Assembly: GCF_933775445.1 (NCBI RefSeq)
Contig: NC_065872.1
Coordinates: 2,666,001-2,730,000 of the forward strand
Direction of reading: 5' to 3'
DNA: 64,000 bases
Origin: Argentina anserina
Lineage: Eukaryota; Streptophyta; Magnoliopsida; Rosales; Rosaceae
The notes beneath the pieces were generated by a model. It was not told the origin of the DNA. It worked only from the letters and a program-made list of their open reading frames with translations, and ran no database searches. The translations under genes and the position numbers were made by a program. Below are positions 1-12,369 of the stretch, piece by piece. Positions within the stretch are counted from its first letter, which is position 1. Each line of letters opens with the position of its first letter.

Positions 1-1018
1 TTAATTAAAAACTTGACGATGAAGAAGAGATTAGGTTATCCCTACACAAACTGGTCGGAGTCTAGAGCTGATCCCCTGATGAGCCCAAGACAGGGTAAAA
101 CTAGTGCATTGTCTCGTCGAATAAGGTTAGCTCCTAGGTGATGAAGCACTACATGGACCCAGTGTGGTGACCAAATGGCTAGGTCTATGAAAATCAGACT
201 TAAAAAAATGTAAAAGCCTATGATGGTTTCCCTTCGTTCATTGGTTTGTGAGGGAGGTTACCGAACTGACTTCTCCAAGTAACTTAACGAACAAGGTTGC
301 CATGAGTTATGAGTACGTTCATCAAAGACCTATGTAACATGAAAAGGAAGAAAAGAAGGATTAAAAAGGAGAAGAAAAGAAAAGAAAAGAAAAAAGAGAA
401 GGTCCAGATTCCAGACTTTATAGATTGTCTCTGATTCTGTATAATATGCACCTTCAAAAAAGAAGTTGATGTGATTAAAATAAAATAAAGAGACAGAAAA
501 AGATTAGAGCTAGGCGCTCATCAATGGTGGTACCCAATTGTGACACGGAATATGATTTTGCTCTTCTTCTACACTGTTAAGTTTTCTCTAAACATTTTAG
601 AAGCAAAATCAACTCCCAGTAATAAACCCTAGTCCATATACAAGAGTAAGGGGATAATCCTAAGTCTCAAACAAAAGAACAGAAGACAACGAAAAGAAAG
701 GAACATAGGTCAACAGTGAACTGTAAAACGCTAAAAACAAAAGCAACTGGTTCAATACTTCTATGTTTGGTTTAGATAAACCTTGTGGGTGGCCTAGTCA
801 CTAAAGCTTGGATTCCACTATATATGCATCTTTTAAGATTCTCACTTACACTTTTGATGTGATTTAGAGCAAAGCAAAGATGAGAGCTGCTCATCAATGG
901 AGGCTTTGGTATAAGGCAAGTACAGTGCTGAAAAGGAAGCTTAATTAGACCTTGGTCTTGGTCATGAAGACTAGCACTTCTCCATTGTCTTTTACAAACA
1001 GAAACGATTTTCTCTCAC
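1..1018. other. Upstream region of RDR copy 1, no gene
   Basis: No coding region is supported here. Bases about 200-560 and 590-1045 are related to upstream DNA of the two other RDR copies (about 15170-15370 and 15480-15985; about 26570-26895 and 25855-26135), so this is the 5' flank of a segmental duplication. The first 200 bases have no counterpart that I recognise in the window. The region is purine-rich (AAAGAAAAG runs at 350-400). Confidence 0.6.
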
Positions 1019-1026
1019 TATATAAT
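1019..1026 (+). promoter_or_regulatory. Probable TATA box of RDR copy 1
   Basis: TATATAAT lies 71 bases before the chosen ATG (1097). The same stretch occurs upstream of copy 2 as a weaker GCTATAATC (15949-15957) and in the orphan promoter at 26108-26115. Position and conservation between paralogues support a core promoter; the transcription start is not visible. Confidence 0.5.
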
Positions 1027-1330
1027 CTCACTGACACACACCACTCCATCAATCGCACAGCACCAACCGGAAACCGGCCAAAATTCAAACTTTGATATGA
1101 AGCGGAGTTGGATTGAGCAGCAAGAGGCGCTTCTACCTCCCCCTGTGGAGTCAAAGCTCAAGGAAATCTGTGAGAAACAAAACCAACCTTGGCCGGATGC
1201 TGACGTCATCCGGAAGCTCGCGGCCCAGGGTGAGGAGTCGGCAACGGAGATCCTGAGCCAAATCTCCAAGAGCCAAAGCATCAGAAGCCTCGGTGGTTTT
1301 ATCATCCACATGATCAGGCATTGTAGGTCT

Positions 1331-1384
1331 TCTTCTTCTCCTTCTCCCTCTCCTTCTCCTTCTCCTTCTCCTTCTCCGTCGCCG
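1331..1384 (+). repeat. CTTCTC microsatellite coding Ser-Pro repeats
   Basis: A run of CTTCTC-like hexamers inside exon 1 of RDR copy 1 encodes alternating Ser-Pro after a short poly-Ser tract. The same site in copy 2 (about 16300-16325) has a shorter Ser run with only two Ser-Pro pairs, and copy 3 has a poly-Ser tract (about 27373-27394). It is a length-variable low-complexity linker in the N-terminal region. Confidence 0.8.
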
Positions 1385-2522
1385 TCCAAAACGGTGCGTT
1401 CTGCTCATGTTCAGTGGCCAGGTGATGTTATTCCTGTACAACTTCATCAGAGGTTTCAAGGTCCGTCATACTTTCACTTTCTTAGATTCATGCAAATCAT
1501 TGTGGTCAGTAGTTACTATGATTATAACGCCATGATAAAATCATTGCGGGCTCAGTGTGAGTGTGTGCTTCTGCAGGTGACGGTGCCACTAGGTCCTCAG
1601 TTATCGACAAACCTGAAGGCCATGGAGAAGCACACTTGGTAGCTCTAGGAGAACTTGAATATAGAAAACAATTTCTCATATTGAGTTACGCTGGAGGGTA
1701 AGGAACATTTCCTCCTTTGTGATTTGCTTTGCTTATTTGGCAGCGAGTCTTGGACTCTTGGTTAAATTATTTACCTGCCTTTTGGGTGGCGATTTTGTGT
1801 TTATTTGTCAGAATGAAGCTGAAAGATCTTATAGCGGTCGAAGACATTCGCCATTGGAAAGATTTCCCCATGGTAAATTTTGAGAGCACAGTTTGGGAAA
1901 ATCTAGGTCGAAAATGCATCAACACCGAAGACCGTAGATTGGTAAATTCCTTTCTCTAATTATTGTACGATATTGATTACTGTGATCTGTAATTTAAAGT
2001 ATAGTCAGCCATTATGAAATCTTTCAAGATGTAAAAATTACTAACATCATGTGTAAGTGTACTAAATACACGTACACTGGAAAGCCATTGGCTGTGGCTT
2101 GCATCATTTGAGCCCTTGCCTAAGTAAATACTAATCAAGCATTTAGCTTTAAGATGCATTATAAAGAATCATTGTTAAGATCTTTAATACAAGCACACGC
2201 CTATCTCCATATATTTTTGATGACCCTTTTATATTTTTGATGAATTATAGAACTTTGATTGGGATTCTGGAAGTACATACGTCTATCATTGTTACGTCAA
2301 TGTGGATGGGAATTACACATTCAAGGTTTGTATGCTTACCTCTCTGTTATTAGTTTAATGCTTTTGATTCCATGTTTACAACTTTGTATATCAAAGAGGA
2401 CAAAAGTTGATTCAAAACAAGAGAAACAGTAATGTAGATATTATATCATGAAATGTGGTTTTCAGTAACACTGTGGATGTATTGAAGGAATCAGGTGGCC
2501 GAGATCCAGTTTTTCTTTTAGG

Positions 2523-3274
2523 TAGAGGTGGCAAACGCCTGATTCATTTTAAGCGGGCTAAAACCGTGTTGGTGCCATGCTTGAGTCAGTCCATTTATTT
2601 ATTGTGACGGGCTCATGCCGGGCTAAGAAGCAGGTCGGCCCGGCCCATTAACATTATAAGAACAATTAAAATAAAAAATATTGGGTTATGCTATTAACAC
2701 ATCCAAAATTTCTATTCATACACTCCAATTATTTTATCACTAGAAATTTATTGAATTTATAAATTTACCCCTAAAATAAGCTTTATGATTGACTTGGAGG
2801 GTGTGTGTGAATAGCACAACCAAAAATATTATGTAATTATAATATTTGTTTTATATAACTATTAAAATAATAAAATAAATAAAATACTACAACATATTTC
2901 ATAATCTTATTTCTAAAACGTTATGTATGTCAAAACAATGACGTTTTCTTCACTACTTTTATAATATTTGCAAAATATTATATTTAAAATAATGAAATAA
3001 TCTTGAGATTTTAATTTAAAATGTCTAATATTTAAGTCTAATAATGATAATTATTTAAATATTTATATAAATAATATAAAATTATGTGTTTAATGTGTCG
3101 ATTTATGAATTGATCGTGTCCGGGCTCAAAAGAGGCTCGGGCCGGGCCCGGCTCATGAGTTAATATATCTCAGCCTAGTCCGACCAATTTTAATAATGAG
3201 TTCGGTACGAACCGGACCGCTAACGGACTCGGCTCGTGCCGGGCTCGGACTTTTTGGCTTATTTGCCATCTCTA
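2523..3274. mobile_element. Non-autonomous hAT element in copy 1 intron
   Basis: The element is 752 bp. The termini are inverted repeats TAGAGGTGGCAAA and, at the right end read on the minus strand, TAGAGATGGCAAA. It is flanked by a perfect 8-bp duplication CTTTTAGG (2515-2522 and 3275-3282), the size typical of hAT. GC-rich GGGCCGGGCCCGG-type subterminal motifs surround an AT-rich core without an ORF. The orthologous intron of copy 2 (about 18500-18515, TTCTTTCAGGTAGTG) is an empty site, so insertion followed the duplication. Confidence 0.9.
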
Positions 3275-5639
3275 CTTTTAGGTAGTGTGGAGGTCTCAAG
3301 TTCAAATCCTTCCCATAAAGGGTAAACTACACAAATCATATTATTTGATTTAATACATGTGAAACAGGAACCTAATAGTAATCTGGAACTTGCTTGTTCT
3401 AATTCCAGCTCTAAGTAAGACCACAGTTCCCTCTAGCCATCTGCGATTCTTTTGTGGAAGTTGAATTGATATCATAAATGAGAAATTTGCACTGAATCTC
3501 ATGCATTCATTTCATTTTCAGTAATAATTTTATGGTCCCATCGCCATTGGTTGCTGCTTGCAGATGTTTAGTAACTGATGTTTTTTCTTGACTTTGAATC
3601 CAGGGCCCATATCTATACAAAATTAGAAGGACACTCCTACAGAAAGAATTAGGAGATGACAATGTTTTAATGGTGAAGTTTGCCAAAGAGGAGGTGCAGA
3701 GAGGTCAAAGAGCTGCTGGTGATCATAAGTATTCTACGTATATGAAGGTTGCAAGAGAAGGGATTCTTGTTGGTTTGAGGCGATATCGTTTCTTTGGTAT
3801 GCTTTTAATGCCTTCTGATGGTGAATTTGAACTTTGAGTTTTTGAGATGTTTTACTTCCCTAACCAGATCTAAGATATTCAATTCGAACTGTATTATCTT
3901 TAATTTCATGATAAAATTTTTTTTTTGGTCAATACATGATAAATATTTAATCAAGTGAAATGATAGATCATCTGAGGTCCCGGATGGGCATTTCTTTAGT
4001 TGAACTAGGTATTTTTGTTTACACGGGGTAGGTCTTTGGAATCACACTTGTCATAGCTTGGGTGGTAGTGGGAAGAAAAGGCTCGACCCTCGGCTAAAGC
4101 ACTACACTATAAACTACTCATACCTGATAGGTAAAGGAGCATCAATGTATTTAGGCACAGAGTTTATAGTCAGAAAATAAAAAGGATTCATGCTATTTTC
4201 AAAGAACTGCCTTGATATAAGATTTATATATATATATATAATGAGAATGAAGGATTTAAGCCATACTTCCTATGAAACAATGGTTGAGTAAGCAGATAAT
4301 TGACTTCTACAACAGAATTGTTTCTTTTCATATGTATGTCGTGTATGCGTGTGTGCGCTATCCATAATAGTAATCAGCCATAAGATCAATTATTGGGGTT
4401 TTCAAGGATTTTCTCTTCATTCTTCTATGCCCAAAACACCTTTTCAAATATGAAGATTTTCAGACCCTTTTTCCTGTGGGTTTTTAACCTAGCCTATATA
4501 TCCATCCTTGAACGTGTTGTATTCTTAGCAATAAGTTGTTGAGAATCCTAGCAGCATTGATTATCATCTTTCTACCTTTCATATGGTTATAAAACAGTGT
4601 TCAAAGATGGTGGTAATGAGGAGAAAAAGAAAGATCCAACCTCGTCAGCTGTCAAATGTTACTTTGTTCGAGTGGCATCTGATGCAGCGATAGACCAAGA
4701 TGTCTATTACAAGCTATCTAATTATAGAACAATGCATGAAGCCAGATGCCTTTTCATGCATGCACATACTCTGGATAGTGTCGATAACTACATGATTAGG
4801 TATGTAAATTTTGTAGCACTGACGTTAATTTTCCAAATGCTATTATATAGCACATTTCCTTTACGATTCTGAAGTACCTTTCTTGTTGGGGATCCAGGTT
4901 TGCACTCATTTTGTCCAAGACAACAAGCTTGAAAGTAGATTGGTCACTCGTCACGGTTGAACCCATCGAGGAAGAATACTGTCTCGTATGATCCTTAAAC
5001 TGTATTATTTTGTGAACTTCCTTCCTTTCCTTTTTTCGGTTCATTTTTCACTTTTAAATGCAGTATATTTATAATTTTTTCCTTTCTTGTCAACTGCAGG
5101 ATGAATTTGGTAATCGTATCTATAGAGATGAAAAACCTCTTATACATACTGATGGAACTGGATTCATATCTGAGGATTTGGCTTTACTTTGTCCAAAGAT
5201 AGAAGCGAAAGGACAGTGGATCAGAGATGAACACATGAAGGTTCCCAATTCTAAGTGTTAATTAGTTTTTATATTTGTTTCAAGTAGCTACACCTTGAAG
5301 ATCATAGTTAAATTATCTTCAAAATTTGGGGCATCTAACTTATCAAAATAGATTTTTTTTATAAAAAAAATGAGTGCTTGAAAAGCATACAAGCTTGAGT
5401 TTCTATGATTATATCTGAAATTAGGGTTAATACCGCCAATTTTTGGTTATGCTGCGTTCATTATAGTAATATGAAAATGGGTCAGGAAAAGATTGGTTGC
5501 TGTAACAATATTTCGAGTATTGCTTCTAGGACAAGCTGTTATTTCTTTTATACAATACATGTAGTTTAATAAAAATCAAGCAGAAATGTACTTTCAAACA
5601 GATATCATGTTACTGTTTGGATTGCTGTTTCACAGCCAA

Positions 5640-5760
5640 AAACTTGGTATACAAGACAAATAAAAATATTGCTCGGGGTGGTGGCGCACTTGGCTAGCGC
5701 GTAGGTCTCATAGCTAATGACAGATACATATAATTTGCAAGAGTCATGTTTGCGCGGATG
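5640..5760 (+). other. tRNA-derived SINE-like remnant in copy 1 intron
   Basis: The segment around 5675-5725 (TGGCGCACTTGGCTAGCGCG, then GGTCTCATAGC) resembles the 5' part of a tRNA-derived plant SINE with a pol III A-box-like stretch. Copy 2 lacks it at the same point (about 20760), reading straight into the shared TTACTTTTTTCTGCAATT. No clear B box or poly(A) tail is seen, so it is at best a truncated insertion, or a deletion in copy 2. Confidence 0.35.
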
Positions 5761-8700
5761 CATTACTTTTTTCTGCAATTAAGTTTCTTTTCCCTGCTTC
5801 ATAGTTTCCTGGAATCGACTGGGTATCTTTTTCTATTTTTGTCTATTTTTTTTATCTCCTCTCTTCTCTCAGTTTCTATGGTTGAGTCCAATCTGCATAT
5901 AATTCTCATAGCTTCATATTATCTAATTATGTTCTGTGTTGTCCTTGTCCAAAGATGCAAATGTCTTCTACTATTCTCTCTGCATGCTTATCCTGTAGTT
6001 ATGATTTATTTAGGGACTTCTTGCTCCTGATGAAGTTGAAGATAACAATATGGAAAAGAAACGGCCATGTCTTCGAACTGAAGAACCGGTATGCAAATAA
6101 GTATTCTGGATGTTCTTCTCTTTTCCAGACTCGGTTGTGCTTCACAACTTCTTTTTTAGCGCACAATATATTCTCATATCCTTTTTCCTTTTTTTCCCCC
6201 TCTCCTTTTGTAGCCTTTGCTCATACAGTGCCGATTTTTTCACAATGGCAGTGCTTCTAAAGGAACATTACTTGTTAATAAAAAGGTATTAAAGTTGTCA
6301 TTTTTTCTGAAACGATTACTTGATAATGCTCTGTTCTCGTATTTATATTTTTATGTTAAAAAGCTCCCTCAGATTGTGGTTTCATTGCTAAAATATATTG
6401 AAGTAACACTATCAATCAGATTCGGCTTGATAACAATCAAAATTTAGGGAATAGTTCTTAGTGCCAATTACTAGCTTCTGAATTTAAGTAACACTATCTG
6501 TCAGATTTGGCTTGATAACAATGCAAACTTTAGGGCATAGTTCTTAGCTCCAATTACTGGCTTCTGAATTCCCTTCTTTTAGTATACACCATTTTCAGTT
6601 GTTATGTCGAAATTTGCAGCTTCAATCGAAGAGAATCCAGATTCGACCATCAATGCGTAAAGTTAGGACAGATCCAACCATTTCCAAAAGTATTCAATCA
6701 CTGAACTCCTTGGAAATAGTTGGCACCAGGTATATTCAGATTTAGTCACTATCTTTGCGTTAATTTGTTTCTTTTCACCACTCAATTGATATAAAATATA
6801 GTTGGTCATTACCATATGTGGATATGTTTCCAAAATTACTCACATATATTCACTTGTTGAACAATGAATTGTTCGCAGCTTATATATTTAACAATATAAG
6901 ATCAGGAGAAGGAACTTATTATATCTATGGAAACTTCGTTTTTCAGTACCCCCCCTAGGAATACACATTTATCAAGGATATTAATTGCACTTCTAATGCA
7001 TGGAGGGGTACCGGAAGAATTTTTCATCCAGATTTTAAATAAAGCTTTGGAAGATGCTCATGGTGTTTTCTGCAAGACGCGACCAGCTCTCAGAGGTACA
7101 TTATAGTGCTTAGAAGTTAAAGCTGATAGATTTACATTACTTTTTCTTTCTTCTTCTTTATGTTTCAGATTGTTTGGGGTCAAGTTGACAACCAATTTCT
7201 TGCTTTGGTTTATATTCTAGCAATTTCCTGTTCTTCGTTTTCAGTTATTGTTGTTTTATTGGTACCCATCATATTTTTTCACAGTTGCTGAGAAGTATGG
7301 TGAGATTGATGACAATTTCTCTGCAAAATTAATGATCTCATTCGGTATACCTCTCGAAGAATCATACTTGCGGTTTCGTCTGTCAATTCTCATGAAAGAG
7401 GAAAACAACAGCCTTCGAAAAGGGAGACTTTATATTCCTGATTCCTATAATCTGATGGGAACTGCTGATCCTACAGGGACTTTAAAAAAAGATGAAGTCT
7501 GTGTTATCCTGTATGTATAATTTTCTGGCTCCCGTCCTTGTCACATATAATATGAAATACAGTTCAGAATTTGATGTCACATCTTATATCTAGGATGATA
7601 CAGCTAGATTGAATCAAAATATTCCTTTGACTGTATATCCCATATGTACCATATATTATAGTATGTACACGCACCTATTTTGTTTTACTTTATCTGATCA
7701 GTAGTATTTCTTGTGATTCAACAGAACTATTATTATTTTAATTATCTCTGCAGTGACCTATTTCAAATTGTACTTGAAGCAATCTTTTGTTGCAATATTA
7801 CATGTGTTGTGTTTTTGCTCAAGTTCTTATTAAATGTATGGATTTTAGTGTCAACAAACATTTTTCTTAAATCTCTGTTCTGGTCTGATGTAGGAAGGAT
7901 GGACAACTGTCGGGGAAGGTACTGGTGTACAGGTATCCGGGTTTACACTTTGGGGATATTCATGTTTTAAAAGCCGTCTATGTAAAGGAGCTCGAATCTG
8001 TTGTTGGAAATGCCAAATACGGTATATTCTTCTCTTGCCAAATACGGGTTTACACGTTCTCTTGCTGATGAAATGGGTGGTGGAGATTTTGATGGTGATC
8101 TCTACTGGGTCTGAAGAAACCCTCAGGTTGGTGACTTGGCATTGACATAAAGCATAGATTGGTTCCTTGAAAAGTTTGGCATGCGTAGATCCAGAATTAC
8201 TTGGCCAATATATGAAATTGCAAATTTTGTTCATACCTGAAGTCTTACTCTCATATGTTTTCTTATGCATTCATTTGCATGCTAGTGAAGTAAAACTCCA
8301 TATCTTTTCAAGTTATCAGTCAATACTAATTATGGTCAAAATTCGATATATCAGTCAATTGATTTTGACATGATATATCAGATCTTTTTTATTTTATTTC
8401 AAAAAATAATGTTATCGTACTACTTTTTTAAAGAAAAGAAAAAAAATATCTAAACTTAAAATTGAGACGAGTTGCACATCAAATCCATGAAAACTTCATT
8501 TTCTTAGAACGCAAAAAACTTCAGTTTTTTAGAAGGCAAAAACTTTATATTCATATTCAAACGCCGAAACCTTAATTAGGGAAGACAAAAACATCATTAG
8601 ACGAAAACCTCTAACTTTATATGTGAAGTCAAACCACTACATATCTGCCTCAATCCTTATTTAGACACTTCTTTTTATTATTTAAAACTATTTGTGTATT

Positions 8701-10473
8701 TTTATTTGGTATTTGTTTGAAGTAAAATTCATAAATATATTAAATTTAATTAAAAATTTACTATTCCGATATATTCCAATAAATCTCGATATGATGCCGA
8801 TAAGTGATGTAATATTTAGATAACTGAAAACGTAAAAAGATATTTGAAAGTTTTGGTCATTGGAAAAACACACACTATTGTCTACATATCTTTACATTAA
8901 TTTGAGTGGCTTGCATAGCTCATATCTGGTTTTTTATAGTCTTTTTTTATATACTTTTCATAGGTCATGATATAGCAGGACACTAAGAAAAACAGTGTTT
9001 ATCAAAATTCTAATTATCAATAGATGATCCCATACTTGTTTCTATATCTTACACACACGATGGTTACCTCTTCAGCTACTGGAGTGGTACAAACCAAGTG
9101 CACCTTGGATTGCAGCTTCAGTATCTACTAAAAAATATCCCAGTAGGAGTCCATCTGACCTTTCGCCTGAAGATCTAGAAGATGTTTTGTTTAAATCATT
9201 CTTGACCAATAGGTTTGAACCAAGGTATGCAGCTGACTATGTATTTATAATCATCTGGGTTGTACAACCTTCACGTTCTAGTTTCATTAGGTTGATAGGT
9301 TCCTACCAATTAGATGCTTATTATTTGCATGATAATAATAATCATCTGGGTTGTACAATCTTCAAATTTCTGCTGTTTCAGTTTTGCTATGAGTGAGGCT
9401 GCTGATAACTGGCTTGCTTGGATGGATCGATTCTTGACTCTAGGTGATAATAACATGCCTGAAAAGAATGATGTGAAGGAAAATATACTAAAGTTGGTTG
9501 ACTTATATTATACAGCCTTAGATGCAGCAAAGAAAGGTGTTAAGGTCGGCTATCTTTAAGTTAAAGAATTAAAAATGGAAATTATTTCAATAACTTAAAA
9601 GAGTTTTTGATGTTCTTTCAAACTAGGTTTACTTTCTGTGTAACAGGTTGTAATCCCAAAAGAATTGAAAGTCCCACGTTTCCCCCATTACATGGGAAAG
9701 AACAAGTCTTACCCTTCTACTTCAGTTTTGGGATTGATTTATAACAGGGTGGACGAGTATCAGACAGAAGAGCGTTCTCTCAAAGGTGATACATGTATTC
9801 TAATATTAGTTGGGCTGTCATCAAAGTTCTTGCGCATTATAAGATGCATAGAGTTTTAACACGCCAATCTTTCCTTATGCAGAAGTCGAGAAACTTCCTG
9901 CTTTTGATAAAAGAGAAGTCCCTGATGCCTGCTTGGACAAGTGGGAGGAACTATACCGACAGTATAGGGAAGAGATGGCCTCTGCGATGCGTGATAATGA
10001 TAAACAGAGCAAAAACCAGTCTGCTGATGTGGTCATAAGGAATTATAAAAACGTAAATGTTTGAGGTTTCTACATTCTATGCTTGTTGATTATGAAAAAG
10101 ACGTAGTTTACTTTTCTTTTGACAATTGCCTGACCTTCATCTGTAGATTCTGTACGAGGCTAATGACTTTGAGGAGAGTAGAAGGCCGATTGAGGAGATA
10201 TATAACGAGGCACATGCTATATATCATGTGTGTTATGACTATGCGAAGAGGAAAGAAAGTGTGACGTTGTGTTCCTTTGCGTGGAGAGTTGCAGGTAAAG
10301 CTTTGTGCCAACTTCACGCCAGGATCAAGAATGAAAGGTGTTGTACAATTGTATCCTCTGTTTTAAAAGAGATCCTGTGACTTTTAGTCTTTTACTGTCA
10401 TTTCCTTCTCTAGTGTTGCGTTGTGTATCATACCTTCTAAATTATATAAAGTGTTCGCAGGCTTCCCCATTGA

Positions 10474-10884
10474 TGGTGAACAACTCGTTAAAAAATACCA
10501 TTGTTAAAACCAATTTGATTTTGTTACAAGAAACATCACCACTCTGAATTAGAATTCATGAACTAATAACACCAATACTTGCTTATATGATTGGTCATCA
10601 ACACTTGGGTTCTTCTATAACTCATGACAGAAGCTTCTTTTGGGTTTAAAATGCCCATCTGGTTGAGATCGAACCCAAACAAAAGCTCGAGTTTCTTCAT
10701 GTTTGATCATTTAAACAGAAGCTTGATTTCATAGTTACTGTCTGGGAGAGCACTTCGTTTCACTTTTCTACAAAATGAATCAATGAGAAGAACTATGGAA
10801 AGATTAATAGCTATCCTTTTCTACAGTTACAGTAGGCAAAGTTGCTTCAAAGAGTCGACTGTTTTTTGTAATGTAGAAAGGTAC
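10474..10884. other. 3' flank of RDR copy 1, duplicated
   Basis: No further ORF. About 10500-10765 is closely similar to 25595-25850 downstream of copy 2, so the duplicated unit extends some 300 bases beyond the stop codon. Homology ends at about 10765, where the two flanks go to unrelated DNA. Confidence 0.65.
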
Positions 10885-11750
10885 ATGAGCTTTTCCCCGT
10901 TACTAATTAAGATTATTTTATTTTCAAAACTAAATATATAAACTACATAATTCGATCTACTTTTAATACATATTGTTATTCACTCAGTTAGTTCATGTGA
11001 TTAATGATATACTTTCATGTGTCAGTTTGTATTCTCAGTAGTAATGAAGAAGTGAAAACTACTTTTACTCGTTTTACATTATTTCTCTCTCACTTCTTTG
11101 TCTGCGTAATGGAAAGCTTCTTCAAAATTATAATGTAAGTGTAATCAATGAGATTATTGGTCGTATGGTTATTAACAATTTTGTTTTGAGTATTTGGGTC
11201 TTAGGGTTATAAATAATTTCTTCTCCCCCCCTTCACCCCCATCTTGCTCTAAACCACAGTTCCCGTCAAATCTGGGTCTTTTTCTTGCATTTTGCTTCAT
11301 TTCGCCTCTTCTTCCTCTTGCACAACCCCAATTATTAGTTCAATCAACATGTTATAAAGGAGGAAGAGACACACATAAATTTCAAAGAAGGAAGAGAGGG
11401 GGGGGGGGATTATTTATAACTCTAAGACATACATACCTAGAGCAAAATTGTCAATAACCCCAAGACCAATATTCTCATTGATTATACTTACATCATAATT
11501 TTGAAGAAACTTTACATTATGCAGACAAAGAAGTTAGAGAGAAATAATGTAAAACGAGTAAAAGTAGCTTTCCCTTCTTCATTACTACTGAGAAGACCAA
11601 CTTACCCATGAAAATATATCAGTAACCATATGAACTAACCGAGTGAATAACAATATGTATCAAAAATAGATCGAATTATGTAATTTATGTACTTATATGA
11701 TAGTTTTGAAAATAAAATAACATTGATTATTAATGGGGCAAAGCGCATTA
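10885..11750. repeat. Large foldback (inverted repeat) element
   Basis: Two arms of about 350 bases (10885-11240 and 11395-11750) are inverted copies of each other: for example TTCGATCTACTTTTAATACA at 10951-10970 is answered by the complement at about 11663-11682. The loop of about 155 bases contains a C-run on one side and a G-run on the other. There is no coding capacity. It is absent from the flank of copy 2. It looks like a foldback transposon or long MITE; no target duplication was identified. Confidence 0.75.
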
Positions 11751-12369
11751 TTGTTCTTAAAATTTAGCCATGTAGAAATTCCGACTCAAGTTTTCATCTT
11801 TATTGATGGACTGTAATTACAAAGACTACTTGACTGTAATTCCAAGTCAATTAGGCTAACATGTTCTGCCATTTCCTTTTTAGCTCAAAAGATATGACCT
11901 TTACCACAAATCATCATCAGTATCATGAAAATATATGGTCTAAAAGACTGAAAATGTCTTGTTACAGTCCTGGAATTTCGAATGACAAAAATTCGAATTC
12001 GAATCCATGATAATTCTAAAACAATCTCAAAATATAATAAAATCATCTTACAACAACAGTGTATCGAAACTGAGTTCACAGTACGACTCAGTCGACTTAA
12101 ATAATACATAACCAATTTATACCTCAATATTAAAACAAATGGAAATGTAAAATTTGCTCAATCCTCACAACAAACAGAAGTGAGAAATCTTCAGAGTAAG
12201 CCCCTTCGAATATGCTAATCCCCACATGCAGAACTATCCCCTACACTATCGAATTGGTGCACCGAGATTGTAAACACAAACCCGATAAGCTTTTCAGCTT
12301 GTATGAGTAAACCAACAATATAACATACATCACAAACAAAGGAAAATAACAGATAACATTTAAAGATAA
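11751..12369. other. AT-rich intergenic DNA, nothing recognised
   Basis: No gene or repeat that I can name. A short stretch near 11925-11960 (ATCATGAAAATATATGGTCT) recurs at about 26896-26915 upstream of RDR copy 3, suggesting rearranged flank sequence. Confidence 0.4.

Larger units (their letters stand above)
1097..10473 (+). pseudogene. RDR-gamma RNA-dependent RNA polymerase, copy 1 (broken)
   Basis: RDRs copy single-stranded RNA into double-stranded RNA for silencing; the gamma clade (RDR3/4/5) carries DFDGD where other plant RDRs carry DLDGD. Exons inferred from splice motifs and copy 2: 1097-1460, 1577-1697, 1812-1941, 2251-2325, 3604-3796, 4598-4799, 4898-4985, 5100-5240, 6014-6088, 6214-6285, 6620-6729, 6947-7095, 7285-7510, 7894-8126, 9076-9224, 9382-9544, 9647-9785, 9883-10052, 10147-10337, 10461-10473. 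The first exon is a fusion of the equivalents of copy 2 exons 1 and 6, so exons 2-5 are missing. The catalytic exon has a net +7 insertion that gives a stop at 8066-8068, just before DFDGD (8085-8099), and TGG GTC is followed by TGA (8112-8114) in the original frame. The product would be about 706 residues without the catalytic aspartates. The hAT element at 2523-3274 sits in an intron. A dead copy is the likeliest reading; a truncated transcript remains possible. Confidence 0.85.

Noticed and set aside
1018..1459. Minus-strand ORFs opposite RDR exon 1 (poly-Arg and poly-Glu-Gly)
   Set aside because: They are shadows of the CTTCTC repeat and the real exon on the + strand.
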